Below, one piece after another: positions 18,261-26,427 of a DNA stretch of 33,919 nucleotides (positions within the stretch are counted from its first letter, which is position 1; each line of letters begins with the position of its first letter). The translations under genes and the position numbers were made by a program. Location: assembly GCA_035508495.1 (NCBI GenBank), contig DATJMX010000027.1:1-33919 (forward strand), given 5' to 3'. The notes beneath the pieces were generated by a model. That model was not told where the DNA came from. It worked only from the letters and a program-made list of their open reading frames with translations, and did no database searches. The stretch is from Candidatus Binataceae bacterium. GTDB taxonomy: Bacteria > Desulfobacterota > Binatia > Binatales > Binataceae.

Positions 18261-18707
18261 ATGCCTCGATATCTCGAAGACTACACTGTCGGCCAGGTCT
18301 TCAAGCATTGGCCCGGCCGGACGATCACCGAGTTCGACAACACCTGGTTCACGCTCATGACGATGAACACGAACCCGATCCACTTCGATGCGGCATACGC
18401 AGCGAAATCGCAGCACGGCCAACCGCTGGTGAATGGACTGCTCGTGCTCTCGACGGTGGTCGGGATGAGCGTGAAGGACACCAGCGAAAGCGCGATCGCG
18501 GCGCTCGACTACGAATCGGTGCGGCACGCGGCACCAACCTTCGCGGGGGACACGCTCTATGCCGAGTCCAAGGTGCTCTCTGTTACGCCGTCGAAGTCCA
18601 AGGCCGACCGCGGTGTGCTCTACGTCGAGACGCGCGGGCTCAATCAGCGCAGCGAGGAAGTGATGGTCCTGCGGCGGCATATCCTGATTCCGCGCCGGCC
18701 GTCGTAG
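18261..18707 (+). CDS. MaoC-family acyl-CoA dehydratase/hydratase
   Basis: A hot-dog fold enzyme of 148 residues, expected to hydrate enoyl-CoA or dehydrate hydroxyacyl-CoA substrates. It has DYTVGQVFKHWPGRTITEFDN, then MNTNPIHFDAAYAAKS with H41, GQPLVNGLLVLSTVVGMSV, and the C-terminal FAGDTLYAESKVL and TRGLNQRSEEVMVLRRHILIP. The sequence follows the mesaconyl/beta-methylmalyl-CoA dehydratase-like branch. At the position of the usual catalytic Asp (five before the His) there is N36, so another acidic residue such as D26 may serve. The ATG at 18261 opens the conserved RYLEDYTVG; an ATG 27 bases upstream adds only an Arg/Pro stretch. It is divergent from the carboxylase, suggesting a shared acyl-CoA pathway. 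Confidence 0.88.
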   Translation: MPRYLEDYTVGQVFKHWPGRTITEFDNTWFTLMTMNTNPIHFDAAYAAKSQHGQPLVNGLLVLSTVVGMSVKDTSESAIAALDYESVRHAAPTFAGDTLYAESKVLSVTPSKSKADRGVLYVETRGLNQRSEEVMVLRRHILIPRRPS

Positions 18708-19274
18708 TCGATTTCCCGGCGCGCGCGCGAAAAACTACTGCCTCGTTTCGGGACGAGGCGGAGTGTGAGCGCCGCGTTGGCTCAAATTTGACGGCTGTCG
18801 CGATGGCATCGCATTTGAATGTCATTCTGGATATCCGGGTGACGGCAACGAGCCGAGCGGCTTGGCGTCGGGTCCCCCGATGCGAAGTTTGTGAAACCGA
18901 TTGCGATATCGCCTGCGGCCGTTGAGGTTGGCGCGGCTGTTCAGCAGCTCGCCGTTTTGCTCGGCTGCGATCTTCAGGCTGCGCTGCATGCCGAGCACGG
19001 CGCGCGCGAGCGGCAAGAAGAAAAAATTTCGGAAGAGCGTGCCGACGCGCGAATCGTTTCCGGCGACACTTCGTCTTCTCGATCGATGGCCTCTGCCAAA
19101 CGCCGCGGTCACCGCGAGTGAGGCGTCAAGAAAATTTCATCGATCGATGGTCAAAAACATTGATCGAGTGTGCGAAACGATTAAGGTGTTTTTTTCCGTG
19201 TGCGGCTCGAAATTCCTGAGTGGAACGGACAACCGGTGACGGGACCAACCGCAAGAGGGAGCATTGGCTGAGAA
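18708..19274. other. 567-base region without a supported gene
   Basis: A hairpin GCCTCGT / ACGAGGC (18740-18759, 6-base loop, no T tract) follows the MaoC gene. Short ORFs on both strands (for instance minus 18822-19112, with a FFFLPLARAVLG hydrophobic patch) have no family match or good start. A-rich runs near 19020 and 19135 lower the GC locally. Confidence 0.45.
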
Positions 19275-19484
19275 ATGAGTGGCATTGTCCGCACCGTTTA
19301 TGATTTCCCCGTCGCGAGCCATCTGTGCAGCGATGGCGTCGTGCGCAACACCCGCCTGATTCGCCGCGGCGGTCAGACACAACCGGAAGGTTTCTGCCCC
19401 ACGTGCAATACCACCTTCCAGTATCGCAAGCCCAAGCCGTCCAAGGTGCGTCATCCCGACGGCGAAGGCATAGTCCACTTCTAG
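19275..19484 (+). CDS. Small protein with a CxxC motif, unknown function
   Basis: A 69-residue product with one HLC and a CPTCN motif, which together could bind a metal, followed by a basic tail (QYRKPKPSKVRHP). Third-position GC is high, as in real genes here. The ribosome-binding site is weak: GAGGGAG is about 13 bases upstream. Its TAG shares the palindrome CTAG with the TAG of the convergent gene. I do not recognise the family, and it may be a chance ORF. Confidence 0.45.
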   Translation: MSGIVRTVYDFPVASHLCSDGVVRNTRLIRRGGQTQPEGFCPTCNTTFQYRKPKPSKVRHPDGEGIVHF

Positions 19485-20371
19485 TTCGAGTTTGATTTTC
19501 TGGGCGCGATGCCCAGCATCGCGTCGTCCTTTGGCAGCGTCGAAGTCCTTCGCGCGCCGGGCGGCGCCTTTACCATTATGATCGCGGGACCTTTGAAGTA
19601 ACGCGTCATCTGCGCGCCAACGAAGTCCCAGTTGCTGGTTGGATCGAACCAGGACTTCAGATCAGGAACGAAGGCGCGCACCAGCACGTCGAACAGGCCA
19701 AAGTACGGCCGCACATCGACCTTGACGAGATCGCCTCGATAATACGGCCATTGCGATCGGGCGCTGTCAGGCTCGATATCGACTTCGTAGACCTTCGGCC
19801 CGGGTGTGCAGGTAAAGAAGTGCAGCTTGCCTGTCGCGGTCGCGCCGGAGCGAAGCAGGCGTTGAATCGGAATGACGACACTTGCGCCCGCCCACGTATC
19901 ATCTGGGAAGCTGAGCGTGGTGGTCTCGTCGTAGGCGCTCTCGGGGCGATAGTCGGCGCAATGGGCCCGGCCGGTTATGAAGTTCGCATTCACTTCGAGA
20001 GTCGCCCTGCGGTTCGAATCATAGAACGCGTGCTCGAAGTCGACCGGCCGCGGCACGCTGCCGTCCCTGGGGATCGCGAGCGACACTGTTTCGTCGTCGC
20101 TCTCGCCGCTGTTGTAGCGGCTGAGGCCATGAATCGTGGCGCCGTAGCGGGTCTTCTTCATTCGAAACGAGCAAAGGCCGAGCTGCTGACTGCCGTCGGC
20201 CGAGAGAATCAGGAAGTCAGCCGGCTCGAACTGCAGTGGCTCGACTGCGCGCGCCGGAATCGCGCCGATGATAATCAGGATCGCGGCGACGCCCGCGACC
20301 GACGCGCTGCGCCAAACGTCAATCATGCCGATGAATCGTTCGCGCTCGCGCCGGGTCGGCTTGAATCTCAT
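19481..20371 (-). CDS. Predicted exported protein of unknown function
   Basis: A 296-residue product. The N-terminus is basic (MRFKPTRRERERF), then a signal core SVAGVAAILIIIGAIPARAVEP, possibly starting at an internal Met (residue 16, IDVWRSA). The mature part is beta-rich, with LGLCSFRMKKTRYGATIHGLSRYNSG and paired Cys later (HCADYRPES, FFTCTPGPKVYEVDIEPDS). A YYRGDLVKVDVRPYFGLFDVLVRAFVPDLKSW segment precedes a WDFVGAQMTRYFKGPAIIMVK end. These look like a small outer-membrane or periplasmic beta-fold, but no family is recognised. It is divergent from the MFS gene by only 30 bases and convergent with the small CxxC gene. Confidence 0.72.
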   Translation of the reverse strand: MRFKPTRRERERFIGMIDVWRSASVAGVAAILIIIGAIPARAVEPLQFEPADFLILSADGSQQLGLCSFRMKKTRYGATIHGLSRYNSGESDDETVSLAIPRDGSVPRPVDFEHAFYDSNRRATLEVNANFITGRAHCADYRPESAYDETTTLSFPDDTWAGASVVIPIQRLLRSGATATGKLHFFTCTPGPKVYEVDIEPDSARSQWPYYRGDLVKVDVRPYFGLFDVLVRAFVPDLKSWFDPTSNWDFVGAQMTRYFKGPAIIMVKAPPGARRTSTLPKDDAMLGIAPRKSNSN

Positions 20372-20401
20372 GCTTGCTAACTAGATTCGCCTCTGGGACG
20401 T

Positions 20402-21736
20402 TTGACCTTGAGTGAGATAATCCGTTTGGAAGCAGTTCGAGACAATCCCTCTTCGCCAGCAGTTCCCGGATCGTCGGTCGCGTTTACGCCGCGCTCGACC
20501 GCCTACCTGCGAGTCCTGTTCGGGCTCCTGATGACGGTGACGATCTTCGAAGGCTACGACGTAACGATTTTTCATCTTTGCACCCCGGACATCGCGCGCA
20601 CGTTTCACATGGACGATCGCGCGGTCGGGCTGATGGCTTCGATCGTGCGCTTTGGCGGGATGCTCGCGTTCTTCGTGGTGATGCTCTCGGACCGGTTCGG
20701 GCGCAAGGCGATCGTCAATATCACGGTTTTATTCTACACGCTGTTCACGCTCTTCACCGCGCTCTCGCAGGGGCTCTGGAGCTTTACGATTTTCCAGAGC
20801 TGCGCGCAGATTTTCCTGTCCGCCGAATTTGGCGTCGCGACGATCATGATCAGCGAGGAGTTTCCCGACGATGCGCGCGGGCGCGGAATTGCCGGGCTTA
20901 ACATGGTCGGGCTGCTTGGTGTCGTCGCGGGTGGATTCCTTTACGGCAAAGTTGCCGATTCCGGATTCGGCTGGCGTGGGATGTACTTCATTGGAATCCT
21001 GCCACTGCTTTTGGTCGCGTTTCTGCGCCGCAATCTGAAGGAGACCGCCAGGTTCGAGGCGATGAAACAGGCTGCGCCCCAAGGCGGTTCGCGGCTCTCG
21101 ATGCTGCGTCAGGCGATCGAGCCGTTTCGCGGCCCGTTCCGCGGACGACTCATCCTGGTCGCGATGCTCTGGAATTGCGTGATGCTCGTCGGCGCGCCGG
21201 CGGTCACGTTCTTCAGCCTCTACGCCAAGCGCGACCATCATTGGACTTCGACCGACATCGGCCGCGCGGTCGTGCTCGCTTACATCATCGGAACGGCGGG
21301 GCACTGGCTCGCAGGATGGGCGCTCGATCGTGTCGGACGCAAAGTCACGACCGCAACGTCCTACGTGCTCGGCGCGATCACGATTTACCTGCTGTTCCAA
21401 ACCAGCACGCACGCCGCGATGCTGGCCTCGATGGTCGCGACGGTGTTCTTCTTCCAGGGCGCGCGCACGGCGACGGCGACTTATTCGGCTGAGCTTTTCC
21501 CGACCGAAATTCGCGCGACCTCTTACAGCATGACGGTACAGCTACTCGGACAGATCACGGCGATCTCTGCGCCCTTCATAATCGGCGAACTCTCGAAACC
21601 GCTCGGCGGACTCGGCAACGCTGTGGCCGTAGTCGCGATCGGACCGGTGATCGGCGCGATCCTCGTGATGCTGCTAGCGCCCGAGACGCGTGGCATGAAG
21701 CTCGAAGAACTGGCGGAAGTGTCGGTCGCCGACTGA
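20402..21736 (+). CDS. MFS transporter
   Basis: A major facilitator of 444 residues with about 12 TM segments. TM1 (36-56) contains FEGYDVTIFHLCTPDI. The loop 2-3 signature is SDRFGRK (96-102), with a second copy DRVGRK between TM8 and TM9. SAELFPTEIRATSYS and the C-terminal APETRGMKLEEL are typical of the sugar/metabolite proton symporter group. There is no ATG near the N-terminus; a TTG at 20402 follows GGGAC, and TTG codons at 20408 or 20426 are alternatives. The stop overlaps the next gene's ATG (TGATG), so the two are coupled. The substrate is not readable. Confidence 0.88.
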   Translation: MTLSEIIRLEAVRDNPSSPAVPGSSVAFTPRSTAYLRVLFGLLMTVTIFEGYDVTIFHLCTPDIARTFHMDDRAVGLMASIVRFGGMLAFFVVMLSDRFGRKAIVNITVLFYTLFTLFTALSQGLWSFTIFQSCAQIFLSAEFGVATIMISEEFPDDARGRGIAGLNMVGLLGVVAGGFLYGKVADSGFGWRGMYFIGILPLLLVAFLRRNLKETARFEAMKQAAPQGGSRLSMLRQAIEPFRGPFRGRLILVAMLWNCVMLVGAPAVTFFSLYAKRDHHWTSTDIGRAVVLAYIIGTAGHWLAGWALDRVGRKVTTATSYVLGAITIYLLFQTSTHAAMLASMVATVFFFQGARTATATYSAELFPTEIRATSYSMTVQLLGQITAISAPFIIGELSKPLGGLGNAVAVVAIGPVIGAILVMLLAPETRGMKLEELAEVSVAD

Positions 21737-22350
21737 TGCTCGATACTCTGCTTGGAGCGCATCCTGAGGTTCGCCGACTACAGTCCGGCGCGGCGCGTAC
21801 GCTCTCCAACGCGGGCATCAGCGCGAACGGTGCAACGATCGCGGGTGTCGTGCTCGGCACATTCGCAGGCATCGCGTTCGCACACGAGGCGACGATGGCG
21901 GGAATCGCGATGCTCGCGCTTAGCGCCGGGTTCGACGCGATCGACGGCACGATCGCGCGCGAGTGCGGTGCGGCGGCCACACCGCTCGGCGGCATCCTCG
22001 ATCTCACCGGCGATCGCGTCGTCGAGACGGCCGTGATCATCGGCATCGCCTGGCGGCATCCGGCGCTTTACTTTCCAGCGCTGCTCCTGGTCGGAAGCTG
22101 GTACGTGAATATCACCGTGTTCCTCGCAGTTGGCGCGGCGCTCGAAAAAGGCGGGCCGAAGCTGATCGAATATCCGCCGGGGATCCTCGAACGCACCGAG
22201 GCGCTGATCTTTTTTGGCGTGCTCGCGCTCGTGATGGCGACAAACGTGCTCGCGCCCCTCGGCCCGTCGCTCTGCTATGCGATGACGGCGCTGGAAATCG
22301 CAACCGGCGCTCAGCGCCTGCTGTTCGGCATCCGGATGCTGCGCGCTTAG
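21736..22350 (+). CDS. CDP-alcohol phosphatidyltransferase family protein
   Basis: These integral membrane enzymes transfer a phosphatidyl group from CDP-diacylglycerol (or similar) to an alcohol. The 204-residue protein has several hydrophobic segments and the catalytic motif FDAIDGTIAR...GGILDLTGDR. The spacing between AR and G is nine residues instead of the usual eight. All four Asp of the motif are present. LSNAGISANGATIAG is a usual N-terminal lead-in. The ATG is fused to the MFS stop. Whether it makes phosphatidylglycerophosphate, phosphatidylinositol or something else is not clear. Confidence 0.85.
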   Translation: MLDTLLGAHPEVRRLQSGAARTLSNAGISANGATIAGVVLGTFAGIAFAHEATMAGIAMLALSAGFDAIDGTIARECGAAATPLGGILDLTGDRVVETAVIIGIAWRHPALYFPALLLVGSWYVNITVFLAVGAALEKGGPKLIEYPPGILERTEALIFFGVLALVMATNVLAPLGPSLCYAMTALEIATGAQRLLFGIRMLRA

Positions 22351-23414
22351 GCCCTCAGCTCGTACAAGATCGAGAACGCGTCGTCGATCGGCAGATGGTT
22401 GAAGGTCGTGAAGCCTGCGGCCTTTGCGAGTTCGCGGGCTTTTTCCTGGCCCATGCACGCGCCGATTCCGGCGCCGCCGTGTGCGAGCGAGACCGTCATG
22501 CAGTAGAGCGTGCTGATCGAGTACATCATGCGGCCCATGGGGTTGATGTTGTCCTCGAGCTTGCTTGAAGTGTTGACCTCGACCATCAGGAACGTGCCGC
22601 CGGGCTTGAGCGCCTCGCGGATCGAGCGCATCAGGCCCACGGGATCGACGGAATCGTGCACCACGTCGAAAGTCGTGATGAAGTCGAACTCCGCCTTCGG
22701 CAGCTTGGTGCAATCCTGCGCCTTGAACGTGACGCGATCGCTGACTCCGGCGGCTTTCGCATTTGCCATCGCGCGATCGACGGAGCCCTGGAACGCGTCG
22801 AAGCCCGCGACCTTCGCTTTCGGAAATGCGTTCGCGACGGACAGTGCCGCGCGGCCGCTGCCGCACCCGACATCGAGGTAAGAGCCGCCCTCCGTCAGCT
22901 TCGCGACGACGTCGGGCAGCGTCGGCAGCCATTTGCGCACGAACGAATGGCGATAGATATTCGCCGATGAGCGCTCCATCGCTTCCCAGGTCTCGGGCGA
23001 GTATTCGCTCTGCTTCACGCCGCCACCGTTCTTGAACGCCTCCATCACCTTGGGCGTGACGCTGACGTTGGGCAGGATCATCTCGAGGAAGCCGCCCATG
23101 AAAAACGGCGATTCTTCCTTCGCGAGTACGAGCGCATGCTCCGGCGTAATCGAGTATTTTTTAGTCGCAGGGTCGAAGTCGATATAGGTCGCCGCTGACA
23201 TGGCGGAAAGCCATTCGCGCATGTAGCGTTCGTTGAGTCCCGTCTTCGTTGCGAGTTCCTCGCAGGTCACGGAGCCCGCTTCGGCGAGCGCCTTGAAGAT
23301 GCCGAGCCGGTCGCCCATGTAGTTGAGCGCGCCGAACATCGCGGCGCCGATATCGCCGGAAACCTGGAAGAGAAAATCTTTGGCTTTTTTCCAGTCGAGC
23401 TGTTGATCCGCCAC
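22347..23414 (-). CDS. SAM-dependent methyltransferase with N-terminal winged-helix domain
   Basis: The 355-residue protein belongs to the group with a small helix-turn-helix dimerisation domain in front of a Rossmann methyltransferase. Residues 25-90 hold LGIFKALAEAGSVTCEELATKTGLNERYMREWLSAM, a winged-helix-like part. Motif I is YLDVGCGSGRAALSVA (179-194). Acidic motif II lies in AKVAGFDAFQGSVDRAM, post motif I in FKAQDCTKLP, and motif IV in FDFITTFDVVHDSVDPVG. GTFLMVEVNT precedes the C-terminal helices. The start is GTG at 23414, with GAGG 8 bases upstream. Substrate (small molecule or antibiotic-like) is unknown. Its 3' end overlaps the phosphatidyltransferase stop, tail to tail. Confidence 0.86.
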   Translation of the reverse strand: MADQQLDWKKAKDFLFQVSGDIGAAMFGALNYMGDRLGIFKALAEAGSVTCEELATKTGLNERYMREWLSAMSAATYIDFDPATKKYSITPEHALVLAKEESPFFMGGFLEMILPNVSVTPKVMEAFKNGGGVKQSEYSPETWEAMERSSANIYRHSFVRKWLPTLPDVVAKLTEGGSYLDVGCGSGRAALSVANAFPKAKVAGFDAFQGSVDRAMANAKAAGVSDRVTFKAQDCTKLPKAEFDFITTFDVVHDSVDPVGLMRSIREALKPGGTFLMVEVNTSSKLEDNINPMGRMMYSISTLYCMTVSLAHGGAGIGACMGQEKARELAKAAGFTTFNHLPIDDAFSILYELRA

Positions 23415-23460
23415 GGCAATTACCTCGCGGCGGAGTATCGCTCAAGTCGCGCGCGCTGCG

Positions 23461-25791
23461 CTACTCCTCGGCGGGTGGTTCTGATAACGCGCGAGAAGGA
23501 CCGAAGAGACTCATCTGTGTCGATTCTTCGGTCGCGCCGAACGACTTCGCGGGAAAGAGTCCCGGACGGTCGGCGTAGGGTTTGAACTTCTCGTAAAGCT
23601 CGGCGAGCTTGGTCTGATAGTAGGCGATGTTTTCGTCGGGCCGCTCGGGATCGTAGTCGGCCGCGAGCTTCGCAACTTCGGCAACCTGCACATCGCGCCG
23701 CCGGCCTGTGACGTAGTAGGAAATCTGATCGCCGGCGAGGTACGGCCGCTTGGCCTTGAGCGCGAGCTCGTATGCGGCGGCGAGATTGCGCCGATCGTCG
23801 GTGCGCTTTTGCCGGTAGGTGTCGAGCGAATCCTGCAACGTCTCGGTCTTCATCAAATCGTCGATACCGATTTTGTGATTTGCGATGCGCGCGAGGTAGT
23901 CGTGATAGAGTGGGCCGATTTCCTTGTCGCGCCCGTTCAGCATCCGCTCGAAGATTTCCTCCATGAAGCGGCGCTGGAAGCGCTCGAGGCCGCGCGACTT
24001 GAGACCCGAGCCGCGAATCGTCAGGTCGCCCTCGTCGTCGAGCAGCACGTAGTTCTTCATTTTGTAGCTGAACATCGCGGCGTAGCGGCCGTCGATTTCA
24101 AGGCGGATTCCCGCGGGCATCACGGCGGCCACCTGTTCCAGGACCGCATCGATAGCGTGATCGCTGACAGCATCCGGCGGCCGGACGAAATAGATTCCGT
24201 CAGTATCGACTTCGAGCACCAGCGCGCCGAGCTCTTCGAGCTTCGCGACCGCATCCTGGATCAAATCGCGGCCGCGCTTGGTAACTTCACCCGCCTGGTT
24301 GAAATCGTTGAAGTGGCCGAGGCCAAAGCCCAGGTAGCCGTAAAACGAGTTGATGAGAATCTTGAACGTCTGCTGGAGCGCTTCGAGATTCCTGCGTTCG
24401 AGGCCCACGAGTTCGCGCGCCGCGGCCTTGGCCTGTACGCGGAAGCTGCGCAGATCGGCAAGCAAGCGCAGAAACACTCCCAGGTGATCGGTGGCCGGCG
24501 CGTGGCCGTATTGCAGCATCAGCGACGGATAGAGCGAGGTGACGTCGCAGTGCAGCACGCCGCGCGCGACGCCGCATCTGCGAATCTCGGTGTAGCCGCC
24601 TAGTACTGCCGCGGACGGCTGCGGCTCGGGAATCGAATGCCCTTCGCGCAGGTACGCGCGCAGCATCAGCGCATCGATCTTGGTTGCGTTCCCACGCAGC
24701 ACCGCGCTCTGGTACGAGTAGGGAAAAATCTGCGCCTGCACGAAGTAGCTAGGCGCGAGCGTCTCGGCCAGCGCCCGCGTCTCGCGCGCATCGTCGAGCG
24801 CATACTCGAAAAGCTTCTCGGGGTTCCAATCGAAATATTCGCTGACCCGCGACGCGTCGATATAAACGCGGTCGTCGCGCGCGAGGCCGAAATGAATCGC
24901 GAGCTGCTTGAGACCCAGGCTTTCGAGCTCGCGCGAGGCGATATCGTAATGCTGCGCGAGAATCCACGTGTCGATAATGCTGCGCCCGGGGATATCGAAA
25001 CGGCGATACGCGATCGAGCGCTCCGCGATCTGGAGGCGCGACGGCCGCGCGCGCATCTCGGCGCCATCGCGGCCGAAAGTGAGGCGAATCCGATGCCGCC
25101 GCGCGCGCGTTTCGAGATATTCCAGATCGAAACGAAACAGGTTGTGTCCTTCGATGACGTCGGGGTCGCGCTCGGCGACGATTCGAAGCAATTCTTCGAT
25201 CATCGCGCGCTCGTCCATCTCGGTGCCGCGCAACAGCCGCTCATAGCCGGTGGAATCGGTTATCGAGATGGCGACGATACGATCGCCCTCGCGCGCGGCG
25301 GTCGGAAATTCGAAGCCGGGCGAGATGTAAGTTTCGAGATCGATCTGCATCCGCACCAGGTCGCCGAACTGCATCCCCATGAAGAAGGTCGTGCCGGTGA
25401 GAATGAGATGCTGTTCGACGGGATCGGCGAGCACGAGGTAGGGAGCATCGGGCGCGTTGGCAGCCTTGCCGGTCACATTGCGCAAATGACGTTTGACTGC
25501 GTCGAGCGCGTCCATCGAATCGAGCGGCACGAAGAAGCGATAACGGAAGCCGCCTTTGAGCTCGGAAACCGCAGGCGCAGGCTTGAATCCGTCGAGCAGG
25601 TCAGGATCGTCGACCAGCGCGAAGAGCTTGAGCGGACGCCGCTCGCGGACGAGACGGCCGTCGATCCGCCGCCACACATCGACTTCGTTCTTGCCAGCAA
25701 TCTCGACTGCAACAACGCCCGTATCGGCAGGATCGCCGAACAACAGCCGGTTGCTGTAGAACTGAGCCGAAAGCTCTTCGTACTTACTCAT
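23461..25791 (-). CDS. polB: Family B DNA polymerase (Pol II-like) with intact proofreading exonuclease
   Basis: A replicative-type repair polymerase, 776 residues from the ATG at 25791 (E. coli Pol II is 783). The exonuclease motifs are present: Exo I DLE (D151, E153), Exo II GHNLFRFD (D222) and Exo III YALDD (D334). Polymerase motif A is DVTSLYPS (D416), motif B is KILINSFYG (477-485) and motif C is VDTDG (D529, D531). The C-terminus has QMSLF (759-763), a beta-clamp binding pentapeptide like the C-terminal one of E. coli Pol II. A GTG at 25812 is in frame but would overlap the upstream gene. The preferred start has GAGGA 11 bases ahead and follows the 83-codon gene by 7 bases. Confidence 0.93.
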   Translation of the reverse strand: MSKYEELSAQFYSNRLLFGDPADTGVVAVEIAGKNEVDVWRRIDGRLVRERRPLKLFALVDDPDLLDGFKPAPAVSELKGGFRYRFFVPLDSMDALDAVKRHLRNVTGKAANAPDAPYLVLADPVEQHLILTGTTFFMGMQFGDLVRMQIDLETYISPGFEFPTAAREGDRIVAISITDSTGYERLLRGTEMDERAMIEELLRIVAERDPDVIEGHNLFRFDLEYLETRARRHRIRLTFGRDGAEMRARPSRLQIAERSIAYRRFDIPGRSIIDTWILAQHYDIASRELESLGLKQLAIHFGLARDDRVYIDASRVSEYFDWNPEKLFEYALDDARETRALAETLAPSYFVQAQIFPYSYQSAVLRGNATKIDALMLRAYLREGHSIPEPQPSAAVLGGYTEIRRCGVARGVLHCDVTSLYPSLMLQYGHAPATDHLGVFLRLLADLRSFRVQAKAAARELVGLERRNLEALQQTFKILINSFYGYLGFGLGHFNDFNQAGEVTKRGRDLIQDAVAKLEELGALVLEVDTDGIYFVRPPDAVSDHAIDAVLEQVAAVMPAGIRLEIDGRYAAMFSYKMKNYVLLDDEGDLTIRGSGLKSRGLERFQRRFMEEIFERMLNGRDKEIGPLYHDYLARIANHKIGIDDLMKTETLQDSLDTYRQKRTDDRRNLAAAYELALKAKRPYLAGDQISYYVTGRRRDVQVAEVAKLAADYDPERPDENIAYYQTKLAELYEKFKPYADRPGLFPAKSFGATEESTQMSLFGPSRALSEPPAEE

Positions 25792-25798
25792 CGTGCGA

Positions 25799-26038
25799 TC
25801 AATCCTCTTCACCCGCTGGATTCATCAATTCCCGGATTTTTGCTTCGAGACCGCTCAGCCATTCGGTGAAATCGCCGTCGCGCTCCACTACGATTTCGAG
25901 CTTGCCGTCCTTCAAGATGCTGACGCGGCCGGGATGCTCGGTGCGGAGCGGGATCACCAGCGCCTCGCGCGAGATGTTCATTGGATCGGTCACGGCGAAG
26001 ATCTGTTCGATTTCCTTGAGCGTAACGGCTTTGGGCAT
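25799..26038 (-). CDS. Small protein upstream of polB, unknown function
   Basis: 79 residues from the ATG at 26038 (GGA 8 bases upstream); an ATG at 26050 with AGG directly adjacent adds four residues. It has AVTLKEIEQIFAV, then IPLRTEHPGRVSILKDGKLEIVVERDGDFTEWLSGLEAKIRELMNPAGEED. There is no signal peptide, membrane segment or Cys. It looks like a small alpha+beta fold with an amphipathic C-terminal helix. It ends 7 bases before the polB start, so it is probably co-translated and may assist or regulate the polymerase. No family is recognised. Confidence 0.65.
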   Translation of the reverse strand: MPKAVTLKEIEQIFAVTDPMNISREALVIPLRTEHPGRVSILKDGKLEIVVERDGDFTEWLSGLEAKIRELMNPAGEED

Positions 26039-26136
26039 CGCGGATTCCATCCTGCGCGGTTGCGGTGTTGATGCGCGTTCCTTTACTTATTGCGATCGAG
26101 GGAATTAGCTCAACGGCAGGCAGGAGGGCACGCGCG

Positions 26137-26340
26137 GTGTTCGGCACAATCAAGAAAGTCGTAAAAGACAAGGGCTTCGGCTTCATCATCCCCGACGACG
26201 GCGGCGACGAAGTTTTCTTCCATCGCTCGAAGCTCTCGCCCAAGGTCTACTGGGATGACCTGCGCGAGGGCAACGAAGTGCAGTTCGACGTCCGCCCGGG
26301 CGAGAAAGGCCGCCAAGCCTTTAACCTGCGCCTGCGCTGA
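26137..26340 (+). CDS. Cold-shock domain (CspA-like) nucleic-acid binding protein
   Basis: A 67-residue cold-shock protein that binds single-stranded RNA/DNA. It has a GTIKKVVKDKGFGFI start with RNP1 KGFGFI, RNP2-like VFFHRS, and the usual acidic turn DDGGDE. The start is GTG at 26137, preceded by AGGAGG (26122-26127) at a 9-base spacing. Upstream in-frame codons would add a non-family hydrophobic stretch. It is divergent from the small gene before polB by about 100 bases. Confidence 0.87.
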   Translation: MFGTIKKVVKDKGFGFIIPDDGGDEVFFHRSKLSPKVYWDDLREGNEVQFDVRPGEKGRQAFNLRLR

Positions 26341-26427
26341 GCTTCCAAAGATATAGTGGGGTGGGCGTCCCTGCCCGCCATTGATTGCGCGATTCTTTTG
26401 GCGCCACTTTTTGAGCACCGAATGACT

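Noticed and set aside
18147..18680. 178-residue N-terminal extension of the biotin carboxylase frame
   Set aside because: It is antisense to the MaoC gene, and biotin carboxylases begin at the conserved KKLLVANRGEIA.
24637..25869. 410-codon plus-strand ORF antisense to polB
   Set aside because: Shadow of the polymerase gene, with no recognisable motif.
26098..26160. tRNA-like start (TAGCTCAACGGCAG) before the cold-shock gene
   Set aside because: It resembles a D-arm, but no anticodon arm or acceptor stem can be paired, and an AGGAGG with a GTG start overlaps it.
26350..26390. GGGTGGGCG...TGCCCGCC partial inverted repeat after the cold-shock gene
   Set aside because: The stem is short and imperfect, and there is no T tract, so I do not call a terminator or a repeat family.
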